Shown here in pieces: positions 11,922-24,620 of a stretch of DNA of 64,000 bases (position 1 is its first letter; each line of letters begins with the position of its first letter). The notes below the pieces were generated by a model. The model saw nothing but the letters and a program-made list of their open reading frames with translations, did no database searches and was not told the origin of the DNA. The translations under genes and the position numbers were made by a program. Origin of the DNA: Trema orientale (lineage: Eukaryota; Streptophyta; Magnoliopsida; Rosales; Cannabaceae); NCBI GenBank assembly GCA_002914845.1, contig JXTC01000094.1, forward strand, positions 254,921 to 318,920, read 5' to 3'.

Positions 11922-14900
11922 TCACTCTATGAGTTTAAGTCCCATCCTTCTTGATGTTGACTTAACCAATTCTCTTATTAATGGCTTTGTAAAATGGTCA
12001 GCCAAATTGCCACTAGTTTTCACAAATGTGAGAGAGATTACTCCACTTTTAATCAATTTCCTCACATACTCATGTCTTAGACTAATATGTCTAGACTTCC
12101 CATTATAAATCTCACTATAGACTCTTGCTAAAGTGGCTTGACTATCACATAAAATAGATATAGATGTTAAATTCTTTGAGTCAAAGGAATTCCTAATAGC
12201 AAATCCCTTAGACACTCAGCCTCCTTTCCAGTTTCTGCTAAAGCAATAAATTCAAACTCCATAATTGAGTGTATAGTGCATGTTTATTTCTTAGATTTCC
12301 AAAAAACTGCAACTCCTCCGTAACCATCTAACCAGAAGTAGATTTGTTATCTCCAACACTTGATATCCAACTAGTATCAGTACATCATTCTAAGATAGTA
12401 GGAAACTTGGAATAATGTAAACCCAAATTCTTGGTTTTCTTAAGATAACAAAGAACTCTACCAATTGCTTTCCAATGATCAATACTTGAATTACTAGTAA
12501 ATCTACTTAATTTACTAATAGTAAATGCAATGTCTAGTCTAGTACATTGCATAGCATACATAAGGCTACTAATAATATTAGTATATTCAAGTTGTGCTAT
12601 CGCTCTTCCCTTATTCTTGACAAGCTTGATACTTGGGTCCAATGGCATATTAGCCTCTTTAAATTTTTAGTCATTGAACTTGTTCAATACTTTCTCTATA
12701 TAGAGAGATTGGTTAAGAATATAACTCTCATTATCTCTTTTCACTCTGATACCCAAGATAGTATCAACTTGCCCAAGATTTTTCATTTTAAAAGTGGAAG
12801 ATAGAAACTTCTTCGTTTCTTCTATGCTTTTCATATTATTGCTCACAATCAACATGTCATCAACATATAAGCATACAAAAATAATATAATTATCACATAC
12901 TATTTGTATAAAAATATTTGTCAGCAATGTTATGAACAAAATCATTGGAAAGTATAATAGTATCAAACTTATCATGCCATTGTTTAGGAGCTTGCTTTAG
13001 ACTATATAGAGATTTCACTAATTTATACACTTTATGTTCATTCCTATGTAGAACAAACCCTTCTGGTTGTTACATGTAGACCTTCTCATTGAGATCTCCA
13101 TTTAAGAATGTCATTTCACATCCATTTGATGAATATGAAGGTCATGAATTGAAGCTAAAGCAAACAAAATCCTAATTAAAATAAATGTTGCTACTGGTGC
13201 ATAAGTGTCAAAGTAATCAGTTCCTTACTTTTGTCGAAATATTTTGGTCACTAATCTCATTTTAAATGTGTGTAAAGTACCATTAATTTGATACTTTCTT
13301 CTAAACACCCATTTACAACTAATAAGTTTTGAGCAGGAGGTAAATCAACAAGTTTCCAAGTGTAGTTTGACATAATTGAATCTATTTCATCATTGATAGC
13401 ATCTTACAAAAAAGCAGAATCTCTTGAAGACATAGCTTCTTTATAAGTTTTAGGATCCTCCTCAATTTGAAGAAAAATAGGCACTGTTCTTGTAACTTTC
13501 TCCCTATTTTCTTCTACTAGGTAAGAAGAAATAAGTTGAGAGTCTATTTTATCAGGTCCTAATTCCTCTGCTTTTCGGATTCTTTTGCTTTTATAAGGTT
13601 CACTTGATTGCTTACCAACTTTAGGAGATTGCTCCTCAAATGACCTTTCACCAATTTGAGATTTATTTCCTGAAGTAAATAAATGCCCAAAGAACTTCAC
13701 ATCTCTGGATTCTACTATCACATTTAACTCTAAGTTTAAGAGTCTATATGCCTTGCTATTTGTAGTATATCCTACAAAAGCACACTTAATCCCTCTAGGA
13801 CGTGGTCCTTTTTAGATCATTATTCTTATAATAAGCAAGGCACTCCCACACTTTGAAATACCCTATATATGATTTTCTTCCTTTCCATAACTCATATGGA
13901 GATATTATACTTTTCTTTAAAGGAATTTTATTAAGAATATGATATGCAGCAAGAAGTGCTTCACCTTATAAATTAAACGGCAATTCTGCATTTCACAACA
14001 TTGCATTTATCATTTCAGAAAAAGTTCTATTTTTTCTTTCAGCTGTACATGGTGCTAATTTCTCGTGTATAATGCCATGTTCTTCACAATATGTAATAAA
14101 CTCATTAGGAAAATATTTTCTACCTCTATCATTTCTTAGAATTTTAATCTTTCTTCCTAATTGATTTTCAACCTCAGCTTTATAGATTTTAAACACATTA
14201 AAAGCCTCATCTTTATACTTTATAAAATAAATATAGGTGTATCTAGAACTAACATCAATAAATATAATAAAATATCTATTATCACCTCTAGTTAATATGC
14301 CATTCAATTCACAAATATCAGAATGTATAAATTCTAGCAACTTAGTTGATCTCTTAACATTAGGAAAATGTTTCTTTACCATTTTAGGTTTAATACATAT
14401 TTCACATTTCTTAAATTTATCAACATCACATGAAAATAAACCACATTTAATCATTCTTTTCATAGTACTCAAACCAATATGTGCTAATCTACTATGTCAT
14501 AAAGAAACAGAATCAACCATGTAAGCAGAAGAAACATTCTTATTATTAAAGCATTGTCAATAATACATAATTTGACCATTCTATTACATGAATAGCCTTT
14601 TCCAATAAAGGTACTATTACGGGATAGAATTAATTTTCCGGATTCATACACAGATTTAATCCCTAGTTTTCCAAACAAATTCCCACTCACTAGGTTCCTA
14701 CTCATATCAGGAATATGTAGTACATTGGCCAAAGTTATTTTCTTTCCAAAAGTGAAGACAAGATCCATATTTTCTTTGCTATATACTTTGGAGCACCCTT
14801 CATTTCCCATTTGAAGTTTTTGTCCATCTTTCACATCTTGATAGGTTTTGAATAAAGACCTATCATAGGAAACATGAATAGTGGCACAGTTATCATACCA

Positions 14901-15850
14901 TCAGCCTTATACTTTTCCACGAATGGTATTGGTTTCGCTCACAGCAGTGATAATCTCTTCATTATCTTCAATAGAGATTACTTTGGTTGTTGCATCTCCA
15001 TCAGATTTCTTTCAAAATCTAATTCTCGAGCATAATGGCCTGGTTTGCCACATACATAGAAACCTCCATTCTTCTTGTTGTTGTTCTGGGACCTCTTGAA
15101 ATTCTATTGATCCTTTTTGGGACCAAGAGATCTTCCTTTGTTTTAATTGCCTTTATTGGCCTGACAGGGCTTACTCATAGTATTGGCCTTTGACTCGCCA
15201 TCATAAGAATGATAATTATTATTCTTATCTCTTTCCCTCGATCCCTCCTCAATTTGAAGGTGTTTTCGAATTTGTTCCAAAGAATAGTCTTCGGAACTAT
15301 GAATAACTTTCTTCCTATAACTTTTCCAAGATGGTGATAATTTTGCAATTATTGCACCAACTTGAAAAGAATCAGGAAGTTCAATCTTTACAGCCTTCAG
15401 GTTATTGATAATGGCTTACAATTCATGTACTTGAGACAGAATTGGTTTGTTATCAAACATCTTAAAATCAATATATTTAGAAGTTAGAAATTTCTTCGTA
15501 CCTTTTTCTTCTGCCTTGTATTTGAATTCAAGTGCATTCCAAATCTCTCTAGTGGACTTGGTTTGGGTGTAAAGATCGTAGAGATGGTCAGAAAGTATGT
15601 TGAGGATATGACCGCGACATATGAGTTCATCCTCTTCAAACTCCAATTTTTTAGCTTTGATAGCATCAGTGTCCTTATCAGAAGGTGATGGAATTGGTGC
15701 AAGATTTGGATCTAGCACATAGAAAATCTTCAAAGTAGTAAGGAGGAACTTTAGTTTGTCTTGCCATCAAGTAAAGTTTGTCCCATCAAAACGATCAAGC
15801 CTCACAAAATCTTGGTTCATTATCTTAATAGTAGAAAGAGTGGACTCAGC
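11922..15850 (-). pseudogene. Copia gag-pol polyprotein remnants
   Basis: Broken fragments on the minus strand. The gag start lies near 15850 and the gag body at 15416-15733. A degenerate zinc knuckle near 15030-15060 keeps CGKPGHYARE but lacks outer Cys residues. A protease-like YDNCATIHVS near 14870-14898 has NC where DSG is usual. Integrase spans 13993-14500, with a TGA replacing the Trp before its HSRLAHIG motif, the HSDICEL and NDRGRKYF motifs, and a shortened end before ERKNR. Reverse transcriptase at 12385-12975 carries YVDD. RNase H is at 11922-12215. It is described as found; no intact frame exists. Confidence 0.9.
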
Positions 15851-15880
15851 CTCCATCTTCAACAAATAACGCTTTAAGAT

Positions 15881-16438
15881 TGTTGAGAAAATAATTCAAA
15901 CAATGGAGGCTTGAGACACGTAAAAAATACGCTTTCCTTAAATTATTATTTATCCCCTTTAGGTTGCTTGAAGGAAATTCACAGGCAAATAGCTTCTAGA
16001 ATACAACAAGTCTTAGAGAAATTCTTGCACCAAGCAAAAGTGAAAGAATTAAAAGTCTAGAAGTAAGAATACTTTTGAATTTTGGAAAAACTCTCAAAGG
16101 AACTCAGAAAATTAATTTTTAGTTTATAATTTTCGTCCACAAATGTGTTCCTTTTATTACATTTGTGGTGTACAGTTATGTCTGTTGTAAAAAGATACAA
16201 CTCTTCAAGACACATATTCTAAAAAAAAAACACAACTTTTCCAAAAATAGGGGTAGCGTAGTCACGCTTGAGGCTTGTACGGCCGCGCATGCCTCTTTGG
16301 AATTTGGTGTAACCCAATGGCGCGGCCACGCTAGAACCTTGCACAGCCACGCAAGGCTCTCAGGTCTGAGGCACATTAAGTGCATCAGTTATGGTGTGTA
16401 AGGCCCCTTCTCTCATTGTTTATGTTTAAACAATGACA
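15881..16438 (-). repeat. 5' LTR of the Copia element (558 bp)
   Basis: Partner of the 10842-11356 LTR. It carries an extra GC-rich stretch around 16320-16363 that repeats the neighbouring GGCNGCGCATGCC / GCACAGCCACGC theme, so the length difference looks like local tandem expansion or contraction. Confidence 0.9.
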
Positions 16439-16713
16439 AAAATTTAGCATACCTAGTGGCTTGTTAATGTGTTTGTTTGTACTTTTACAGGCAAAAAATA
16501 ATGTTGGCAACTCTAGCTGTATTTGAAATTCTTGACTACAATAAAAGACATGTTTACTACTCGGCAACGAAAGAATCGTAAATGGAATGGAACATGAAAA
16601 GAATGAGAAATAATCAAAATTTAAGTTATATATCTCTTCCCAATTTAAATAGATATACAAGAGATTAATCAAATTTTGCTTTATATATGAACACATAAAT
16701 ACATGAATTATAA

Positions 16714-16859
16714 GCCCACTGGAGCTAGTTCAGTGGGTGGGTTGGGGTGGAGATTAGGTGGTAGGTCAGGAGTATGACTCACAATGTGTGTGAGTTATTT
16801 TCTTTTATTTGTAATAAATGGTGGTCATTAATTAAGCCAAACTTTTTTTTAAAAAAAAA
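16714..16859 (+). mobile_element. tRNA-derived SINE with target-site duplication
   Basis: An A-box-like GAGCTAGTTCAGTGGGT (16723-16739) is followed about 35 bp later by a degenerate B box, AGTATGACTC (16771-16780), then a TGGTGGTCATTAATTAA tail and a T/A-rich 3' end. Direct repeats ATACATGAATTATAA (16699-16713) and ATACATGAACTATGA (16860-16874) flank it. It shares its 3' body with the SINE at 49687-49857. Confidence 0.82.
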
Positions 16860-16874
16860 ATACATGAACTATGA

Positions 16875-17735
16875 ATAGATGGATTAATTAGTAAAATATG
16901 ATGTAAGTGTCATCTCTTGTATAAATTCTTAGTTAACATTACTCAGTGTAAAAAGTGTTAGAACTGTTGAATCATAGGGGTTCTAATGCGGTGTTAAAAG
17001 CAGCAAAATTTATGGACAAGTACGATCGGCGTAGATGAAAATAAGACAACTTTTAGATTTTCGAGAAGAATTTTCGGAATGTTCATTTTCGATGAATTTT
17101 GGGTCAAATTTGGGTGGAATCGGCCCAATAAGCAAAATTCAATAGCTTTGCCACTGTGCTATGGCTTTTTTTCAGGCAATTTCGATCATATAGACCTCCG
17201 AAAATGCAATTTCTTATTTTTTGGCATTTTTCTATTTTTAAATTATCTTTAGTAAATAAATTCAGAATTCAAATCCGTTAGTTACAGATTAATCCTGGAT
17301 ATTAGGCCTTTTATTTCTCTTTTCTGAAAAAAAAAGATATTGTTATCTTTTATTTATTTGAATATTTTATTTAGGCTTTATTTAAGAGTTATAAGCCGAG
17401 AAGGCATATCAGTTTTTGTTGGAATTATCCTGAGTATTTTCGCTCAATTTTCTCTCTATTTCGGTATTCGTGAGTAAATCAACAAGCTTGAGTATTAGTC
17501 GAGTATTTTTTGTCTTTCTTAGAAACTTCCGCTACGTCAAGTTTTCTCTCTTTTTTTTTTAAAAAAAAAAGTTTATATTATAGGGTTGTTTTGTAAAATT
17601 TGAAAAGGTCAGCACGTGTATTTAAGGGCTGCTTCTGTTATACAAATTGAAAGGCGGTCTTTCACAAAGAAGCTTTTTTACTTATGCTTATATTGTAATT
17701 GAAGCTCTTTTGCTTTGAGTAATGATATTCTATTG
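16875..17735. other. Retroelement-like sequence hosting the solo LTR insertion
   Basis: No gene. The sequence from about 16960 (TGTTAGAACTGTTGAATC) to 17735 and its apparent continuation after 19206 read like one older LTR-type element split by the insertion at 17736-19206. It has a U5-like CT-rich run (17440-17560) and GAAGCTCTTTTGCTTTGAG near its end. A similar phrase occurs near 3033-3055. The assignment is tentative. Confidence 0.4.
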
Positions 17736-19206
17736 TGTTGACATATAAGAGTTTCAAGCTTACTCTTATTTTGAAGATAACAAACATTTAATTTAGTACT
17801 AATGAATTAACTTGAGTGTGTAGTTAAATGGTCTCAAAGTTTTAACTCAAGTTAATCAAGGAATCAAGCTTGAAGATAGATGCATACGGACCTATTAAAA
17901 TCAAGCTTGAATATGAACAATCAAGATACAAGGCCGTGTCTAGATAGGGTATATTTTATACTTAGTCTTGTATTTGATTTAGTTCATTGCATATAGATTC
18001 TCTTTGCATTGGCTCATACTTTCAAAAGAATTTTCAAACTATCTTAAGGTTAAAATGATTATTTTATTTTAGAAGTTTGAAAATAAATATCATTTTTAAT
18101 CTAGCCAAAATTCTCTCAAAAAGTCCATTTTTAGTGATAAAAATATTTAGAAAATAATAGAATTTAAATTATCGACTAAAAAGGAACCAAGGAAACTAAT
18201 CAATGGTTTCTGGTCTCAAAATGGTCGACCACCACTTTACCTCGGCTATTTGACCATTAGAGCTTAAACGTCACTATCAGACTCCAACGGCTAGTAAAAA
18301 TTATCGACCACTTTCTAAGATGGTCGACCACTTTTTCTGGCGGAAAGCAAGCAACAGAATATGAACCTACATTCATACCTAATTAGTTTCTAAGTGCAAA
18401 AGATTTCTTTGACTCAACTTTAACTTTCAAATCATATTGAGCCAATCTTAGAGCATCTATTATACATTGTTCTCAAATCTCCTAAGTTAAAATTGTATTC
18501 ATTACTTTTGTGAGGAGAGTTTTTGAGTATGTTCACTCTTGATTATTGTAAAACTATTTGAGTTGAGGTGAAGTTGGCACCAGAGTCATAAACAACCTGT
18601 GTATAGGTAAAGTTGCCACCGGAGTCCAAACAACCCGATTTCGGTGAGGTTGTCACCAGAATCTAAACAACTCGAGTGTAGATGAAGTTGTCACCAAAGT
18701 CTAAACAACCTGTGAGTTGGTGAGTTTGACACCATTGTCTAAACAATTTGTATAGGTGAGGTTGGCACCGGAATCTAAACAATCCAAAATTAGGCATAAT
18801 AGAGCCAGAGTCAAGACTATTGTAAAGGCTAGGGTATGCCTAAGAAGAATTCACACTATTTATACAAGAGTCGGTCAAGCCCATAATTTTGATCCGATAG
18901 TGGAAAACTCGAGGCAAGTTGCCGAGGGCCAGGGACGTAGGCAAACTGTCATGTTTGTCGAACTTCATAAAAACTGAGTTTGCATTTCTTCTATCCCTAC
19001 ACTCTTTACTTTATTGCAAACTATTTGATTGAGTGTTTGATATATAGTGTACTTAATTTGCTTGATATTATTACTATATGCTTGGTATTATTGTTCGTTT
19101 AGCTTCAAAGTTATAAAATAAGTGGTTTATAATTTTGCTTAATTTTGCTTAAAAAGTTTTAAAACCCAATTCAACCCCTACTTGAGTTGTCCATATTGGG
19201 CTAACA
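17736..19206 (+). mobile_element. Solo LTR, SIRE-like Copia type (about 1.47 kb)
   Basis: It starts TGTTGACATATAAG and ends GGGCTAACA. Flanks TATTG (17731-17735) and TATCG (19207-19211) match at 4 of 5 bases, as for a 5-bp target duplication. There is no internal gag-pol and no second copy, so it is best read as a solo LTR left by recombination. The A/T-rich 5' part and the internal GTTGGCACC repeats resemble LTRs of SIRE-type Copia elements, from memory. The 73-aa frame at 18756-18977 lies inside it and is not a gene. Confidence 0.72.
18561..18790. repeat. Six tandem copies of an about 38-bp unit inside the solo LTR
   Basis: The unit is approximately AGGTGAAGTTGGCACC, GGAGTCTAAACAACC and a linker. 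Copies start near 18565, 18603, 18641, 18679, 18717 and 18753, each with a few substitutions. Confidence 0.82.
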
Positions 19207-22125
19207 TATCGAGGAACCCATTTTTATCGGGAGGGGGAAGTAGCCTTTCACTGAGAATAGCAAAAATAAACTCGGACAACACATGTATCATATAAATAAA
19301 ATAGAACTCTCTAAATCCCTTAACACCCACATCGATGTAGAGAGATTCAACAGGAAAATGTTTTCATGAATAGAAGTTCTAAATTTTGTTTAAATTTCAC
19401 TTATTTATTTACGTTATTGGACTGTTCTCATACTATTCTTCACAAACCCGGATTTCGTGTTTATATTATATATTACATATTGTACGTTGCCTTTGTTATT
19501 AAGTTTTAGTACTCGTCCTTTAATGGATGATATACGTATAATACATGAGAAAGAAAGCATAATTTCTATTTTCTACATGACACTTCACATAAATGTTCAT
19601 TTATCACATGATCCAAAGAATGATTTTCAGGGCCCAAAAAAAAAAAATCAAGTTATGCACATGGATTGTCCCACTCATAATTTATTAATAGACACCAAAA
19701 AAGATTTTCCTAATTAGGTATCAAAGTTATATTTCCTTAAATTGGATCCCTCGAAAGAATCTCCTTTTAAAGGGAATGTAATTAATTATAGATCTTAACT
19801 TATTGTCATTTGCCGATCGAAAAGAATAATAATTATACTTTAACTTGCTTCCTTACAACCCTCTTTCTAAAACAATAAATAAATAAATGCTTCCTTATCA
19901 GTAGACGAAGGTTATTGCTACTTGCAATACCCTAAAGGAAATAAAAATTTGATAATAAACTAAAATGTAATTTCCACATACTTCGACATTGCTATAAAAT
20001 TTAGTAAAATATATACTAAAGGAACTATAGCCATTTAGCCTTCTAATAAGATATATTTATGGTTGAAGACCAGTAATTTTTTCATTATAATTAGCCATAT
20101 TATATTTATGGAATAGCTACCACTAACATACATTCACATATGCTATTCCTTTTTCTTCTTTAAGGGAATATGTGATTTATTCAAAACCATTCATCTAAAA
20201 TTTTATAATGGAAAAGTGTAACACCTCTTTGAAAAAGAAAGTCTCACGAAAAAAGGAAAAAGAAAGTCTCACGAAAAAAAAGAAAAAGTTAAGGCCCAAA
20301 CAATATCACAAATTTCCCGTAGTAGATATTGCTTAATTATCATGATCTAGTGGTGGCAAACTTTTGTAAATACTAAACACCCCTTGTAGGCTTGTACATA
20401 CGTACCTTAAGCTTCTGTTCTCTTTTTTGGCTAAGAGTCATAGGCATTAGTTGTTGGCCATTCACGGTTTATTCTCTTTAGTGTGAGATCCCAAATTTTT
20501 TTAAGAAATTTGAGTGGTAATTTTAGTTTTTATGTTCGGTTGTAACATCAATTACTGAATTTTAAAAGGCCATTCTAGGCCATTTTATCTCCAAAATATT
20601 TTCGCACCATTATACGTAATTTGCACATTTGTAATGAAGTGCGGTTACCTGTGGAGTTGACTGTTTTTTAGTTTTGGCCTCGTTACCCTGCGCAACAGTC
20701 GTCACTCGTTGTAATTAAAGAAAAACAAATTTGTAATTTCGAAATGAAATGTGATTAAAAAATATATAATAATAATAATAATAATAATTGTTAGTTAATT
20801 TGTTGGGTTCAACATCACCACAAACCCACAACCGTTCCACACCTTAAGCACATGTCAAGCAAAAATCCCACATCTCCCAGCTTCAAAGATTACAAGTTAC
20901 TTCAACCACAACAAAATAAAGAGAAAACAACAACTAATAGCAATAACCTCAGAAAACGACAATGAATATGAGAAACGAGAATATCCTGTAAAGATAGAAT
21001 AGCCCAAGTCTAAGATACGACATCAATCGGAACTACAAGTACAACAATAACCAGCAAAAGAAAAACGGAAAACGACAATGATATACTTGATGCTGACCAA
21101 ATTTTGGTAATATAAATACTTTTATATGTCATAATTCATATACTAAAAATACTTTTACCCTCTTTCTGGGAGTCATATGTATATATATACTTGATTTGGT
21201 TTTTTTTTTTTTTTTTTTTCTGAGAGCGATAAGAAAGTCGTCCTGTAATAGTTGTAATCATAGTTAGGTGTATTTTTCTTTGGCGTGGATGGAAAAAAAA
21301 AGGAGAAGTCTGGGGAACATGACAAAATATAGTTTTAGGCAGAAAATACGTGTCATACTATCCTTTGATGTTGATTTTTCCTTAATTTCTTTTAGTTGGA
21401 ATACAAATGTTTCCTTTCAGTCCTAAAATTCTTATGGCTATCACTTATCGGTCATGAAATATATATAGGGATCGTAGAATATGTATGACCTTTTCGTAAC
21501 GTTTACTTGTACAACTGTGACCTTTAAGAGGAAAAACAAAAAATACTTTAGAAAATTTGACTAAGCTTTTAGAAAAACGAAAAAAAGGGGTTAGAAAATA
21601 AACTTGAAAACTTTATAAGAGTATAAAAGGACAAAATTATATGTCATATATCAATGAACATGAGTTGCTATATATCAGAAATTTCCTGGCTGCTGGGCAT
21701 TTGGGGCAACTTGGCTTCCTTGTTAGATCGAATGGAGCTGAGTTTAATTGGCATCGTTCGTTTGTGATAGCAACTTTAAGAATAGTTTTGGACCATAGAA
21801 TGAAAGAGAGGTGCCAGCCAGAAAGTCATCAAAGTTAATTTGTAAGAAAATTATAAGTTAAATATTCCATCCTTCCTATTTTGACTGATGATCTAATATC
21901 AAACATTAGCTTGATTAGTAATGTCACAATTCTTTTAATTAAAAAGGTCTCTAGATCGAAGAGAATTAGATGAAATTCATAAGTGGTATCTCAAAACCTA
22001 ATTAATTAAGAAGATCAATATAAATCGAATTTTCGATGTGGCTTAATTAAACATAATTATAAGCTACACTAGTATAGTAGTGTTTACCCTCGAGTTGATA
22101 TATAACATGGAACAAATTAAGTTAC
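19207..22125. other. Intergenic DNA, short tandem repeats only
   Basis: No supportable gene. Seen: two tandem copies of AAAGAAAGTCTCACGAAAAA at about 20232-20290, an (AAT)n microsatellite at 20763-20789, and a T run near 21200-21220. The 65-codon frame at 21641-21838 and the 86-codon frame at 19457-19717 have no recognisable family and no support. Confidence 0.5.
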
Positions 22126-22414
22126 ATACTACGAAAAAAACCTTATTTTTAGTAACGATAAAAATTATGACTAAAAATGAAAAATTCATGACTAAAGAAT
22201 GTCATTATTTTTATATTGTGACTAGAAAGTCTATAGCTAAAAGTTTTAGTCACAAAAATGATAACTTTTAGTCACAACAAATTTCATTATTATAACCAAA
22301 AGATTATGACTAAAAGTACATTAGTGACAATTTGTGACTAAATATCACTTTTACTCACAAAAAGATTTATTATAATTAAAAAGCTTGTCACTAAATATTG
22401 ATTTTTTTATAGTG
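22126..22414. mobile_element. CACTA-like MITE
   Basis: The right end is TTTTTTTATAGTG, i.e. CACTATAAAAAAA inverted; the left end is ACTACGAAAAAAA preceded by AT. The interior is full of inverted and direct copies of TTTAGTCACAA / TTGTGACTAAA, the subterminal pattern usual for CACTA derivatives. Left-end placement is uncertain by a few bases. The 63-codon frame inside it is not a gene. Confidence 0.65.
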
Positions 22415-23285
22415 ATATAAAATGTAAGTATTGTGCTAATTAAGTTAAGAGGCGAGGCTCAATTGTGTTTTTTGTTCATGTGAAAGTGATGCAAACAAGT
22501 TTGATTTATCTGGTCAATGTTTGGTATCTTTTGAAAACAAAGGACAATTTGGTGATATCATAATTAAATTGCTTTCTAACACTTGAAATTAGTGATCTCA
22601 AGAGAACGACCCGCATGAAAGTGCATGGTAAAATATGCTAGCTTAAGTAATATGAAGAAGAATGCTACGTACGCCAACATATCTCTTACGTAATTTTTCG
22701 ATTATGTGGCGTCTAATGCTTCCACCAAATTACTGGAAAATGATAATGTCATGCCTTTAAAGACATTTTCACACTTAACTTAATAGATATATATTGAGAG
22801 ATAGCATATATCTTTTTTATATGCAGTCATCACATAAAAATAGATTGCGTATTATATGATCACACTAACTTTTTCTTGTGTAACAAAAAATAGTCTGAAT
22901 TTAAAACAACCCCCAAAGTATGGACCATATATACTTGTCTGCAAGACATATACTGGGGAAAACAAATTATAAAACGAGGACCAATCTGAGAGACAATTTG
23001 GCTGCAGTTGAGTAGACTTATAAAACTACTCCTAAACTCCTGAAAAACGAGAGATGACAAAGTAATTCACTAGCGTCTTTAAACAATGCAACTTTTGCTT
23101 TTATTAATTACTATATCTAAGACCATCTCGAGTCCATATGCCAGTGTTAATGCTATATGTTTCAAAAAAAAAAATAGTAATATGCTAAATCTGACAAATT
23201 AGATATTCTTATTTTACTCCAATACATGTTATTTTCTACGTGCTATTTCAAAAACTTGACTATACAATAATTAATAATGTTAATT
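22415..23285. other. Intergenic DNA
   Basis: No gene or clear element recognised. The 66-codon minus-strand frame at 22860-23060 has no support. Confidence 0.5.
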
Positions 23286-24057
23286 GTTGGGGGTATTCTC
23301 CCCTACACCTCTCAAAAGATGATACTTAGCCTCTGAGCAGTATCTAAAATGATATATAAGACTAAGCAAACTGATCGTGCACAGGGAGAGCAGCCTCCAA
23401 AAAGTTAAAGGTTTGGTCGGATGTGTAACTAGCCGACCAAGTCTCCAAGGTAGATGACTAGGTCCTGGTCAGGTGTTACCACCTATGTGAATGAACCGAA
23501 CAACTCTTAAAATATAGACAATGTACTGGTCAGACTGATAAAAGAAGCTAAATCTCTGAAAAGGAGACCAAGCCCTGGTCGGATAATATACCCTGCCCAG
23601 TCGTCTTGAGCACGTGCATGAAGATCACCAACAATAATTTGTCGGGCATGTTGGTCGACCACTTGGAATGAAAAATTCCGACCAAATAAATTAAACAGCT
23701 TTATCACCCCGACACACCAAGGACAGCACAAGCTGGGAAAGGATAGCATCTGGTCCAATTACACACTATTGTCCGTACAAGCGGGTAAGTAAGATTCTTT
23801 TCTATCTTTTCAAGGATACGTGGACTTCAATCCTAGTATTTTTTAGAACCACAAAATCACTATAAATAGTCTCATATTCATCTAAAAAAAGTAAATTCCC
23901 CAAAACCTTATTTGTCTCTTTGCCTTTTTTCCTCACTTTGTTCACTCACTCTCGCTATTATACAGTACTTTCACTATTCATGCACTATTTATTTAGTACT
24001 TCATTTAATACACTACTAACGTCATTTTGTGAAGGAGAATTGGTACTGGCACCAACA
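23286..24057 (+). mobile_element. Probable solo LTR (about 772 bp)
   Basis: Starts TGTTGGGGGTATTC and ends GGCACCAACA, the TG...CA form of an LTR. A TATA box (TATAAATA, 23861-23868) is followed by a CT-rich leader, as in the U3-R-U5 order. GGTCGGA / CCGACCA words recur, including GGTCGACCACTTGG. The flanking bases TTAAT and TTATC match only at 3 of 5, so the target duplication is weak. No internal domain follows. Confidence 0.6.
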
Positions 24058-24620
24058 TTATCAGCTGGTGAAAAGTTAATCTATAACCTTATTCAAGGTT
24101 ATACGAACCACACCTATATCAACCACATGAAGGTGCGTGGCGCACATTGGTTCACAGATAAAAATCACACTAATATCAAAACGTCAATAAAATCACACCA
24201 ATATTAATCACTACGAGCCACTAATTATTCATTACTTTCGCTGAAAGTTACATATAAAGTAACAATAAAATGAGAAAAATTAGTTAAGTGACACTTTGGT
24301 GGTTGATATTAGTTTTATAGCAAATTCTTTTTAAAGATAAATTTCTATAGAACAAATATGTCTTTGAAAAACTGCTATCTATAGAGTCCTTATCCCTAGC
24401 TAGTAAAATTTAGTGTAAGTAGTTGGGTATTAAAAAGTGTTTTAAAAGATTTTAGAAATGACAATTGTGTAGTAATGATATAAATTAATCAAATGACAAA
24501 TTAAATTTGGCAAATATTATACTTAGTGCCACAACAAATGTGAAATTTCATGCCAGAAATAACATTACTCGGAGGGTGATTTTTGTTTTCTGTACTATAT
24601 CACAGAAACACATAAAATTT
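24058..24620. other. Intergenic DNA
   Basis: No gene seen. AT-rich sequence between the LTR and a MULE-type element. Confidence 0.5.

Larger units (their letters stand above)
10842..16438 (-). mobile_element. Decayed Ty1/Copia LTR retrotransposon, full-length structure
   Basis: Two direct LTRs (10842-11356 and 15881-16438) bound an internal region whose gag-pol remnants read on the minus strand in the Copia order gag, protease, integrase, reverse transcriptase, RNase H. LTRs begin TGTTGAG and end AATGACA on the plus strand. A purine-rich tract (AAGTGGAGGA on the minus strand) adjoins the 3' LTR at 11357-11375. ATTTA lies immediately left (10837-10841) and again at 16442-16446, three A residues beyond the right LTR, probably the 5-bp target duplication. 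The frames are broken by stops and frameshifts, and the LTRs are clearly diverged, so the copy is old and inactive. The sequence after the 5' LTR does not show the usual TGGTATCAGAGC primer site. Confidence 0.92.

Noticed and set aside
18756..18977. 73-codon gene
   Set aside because: It lies wholly inside the solo LTR and starts within its tandem array.
24058..24260. Internal region of an LTR retrotransposon after the 23286-24057 LTR
   Set aside because: No primer-binding site, gag or pol sequence and no second LTR were found in the following DNA.
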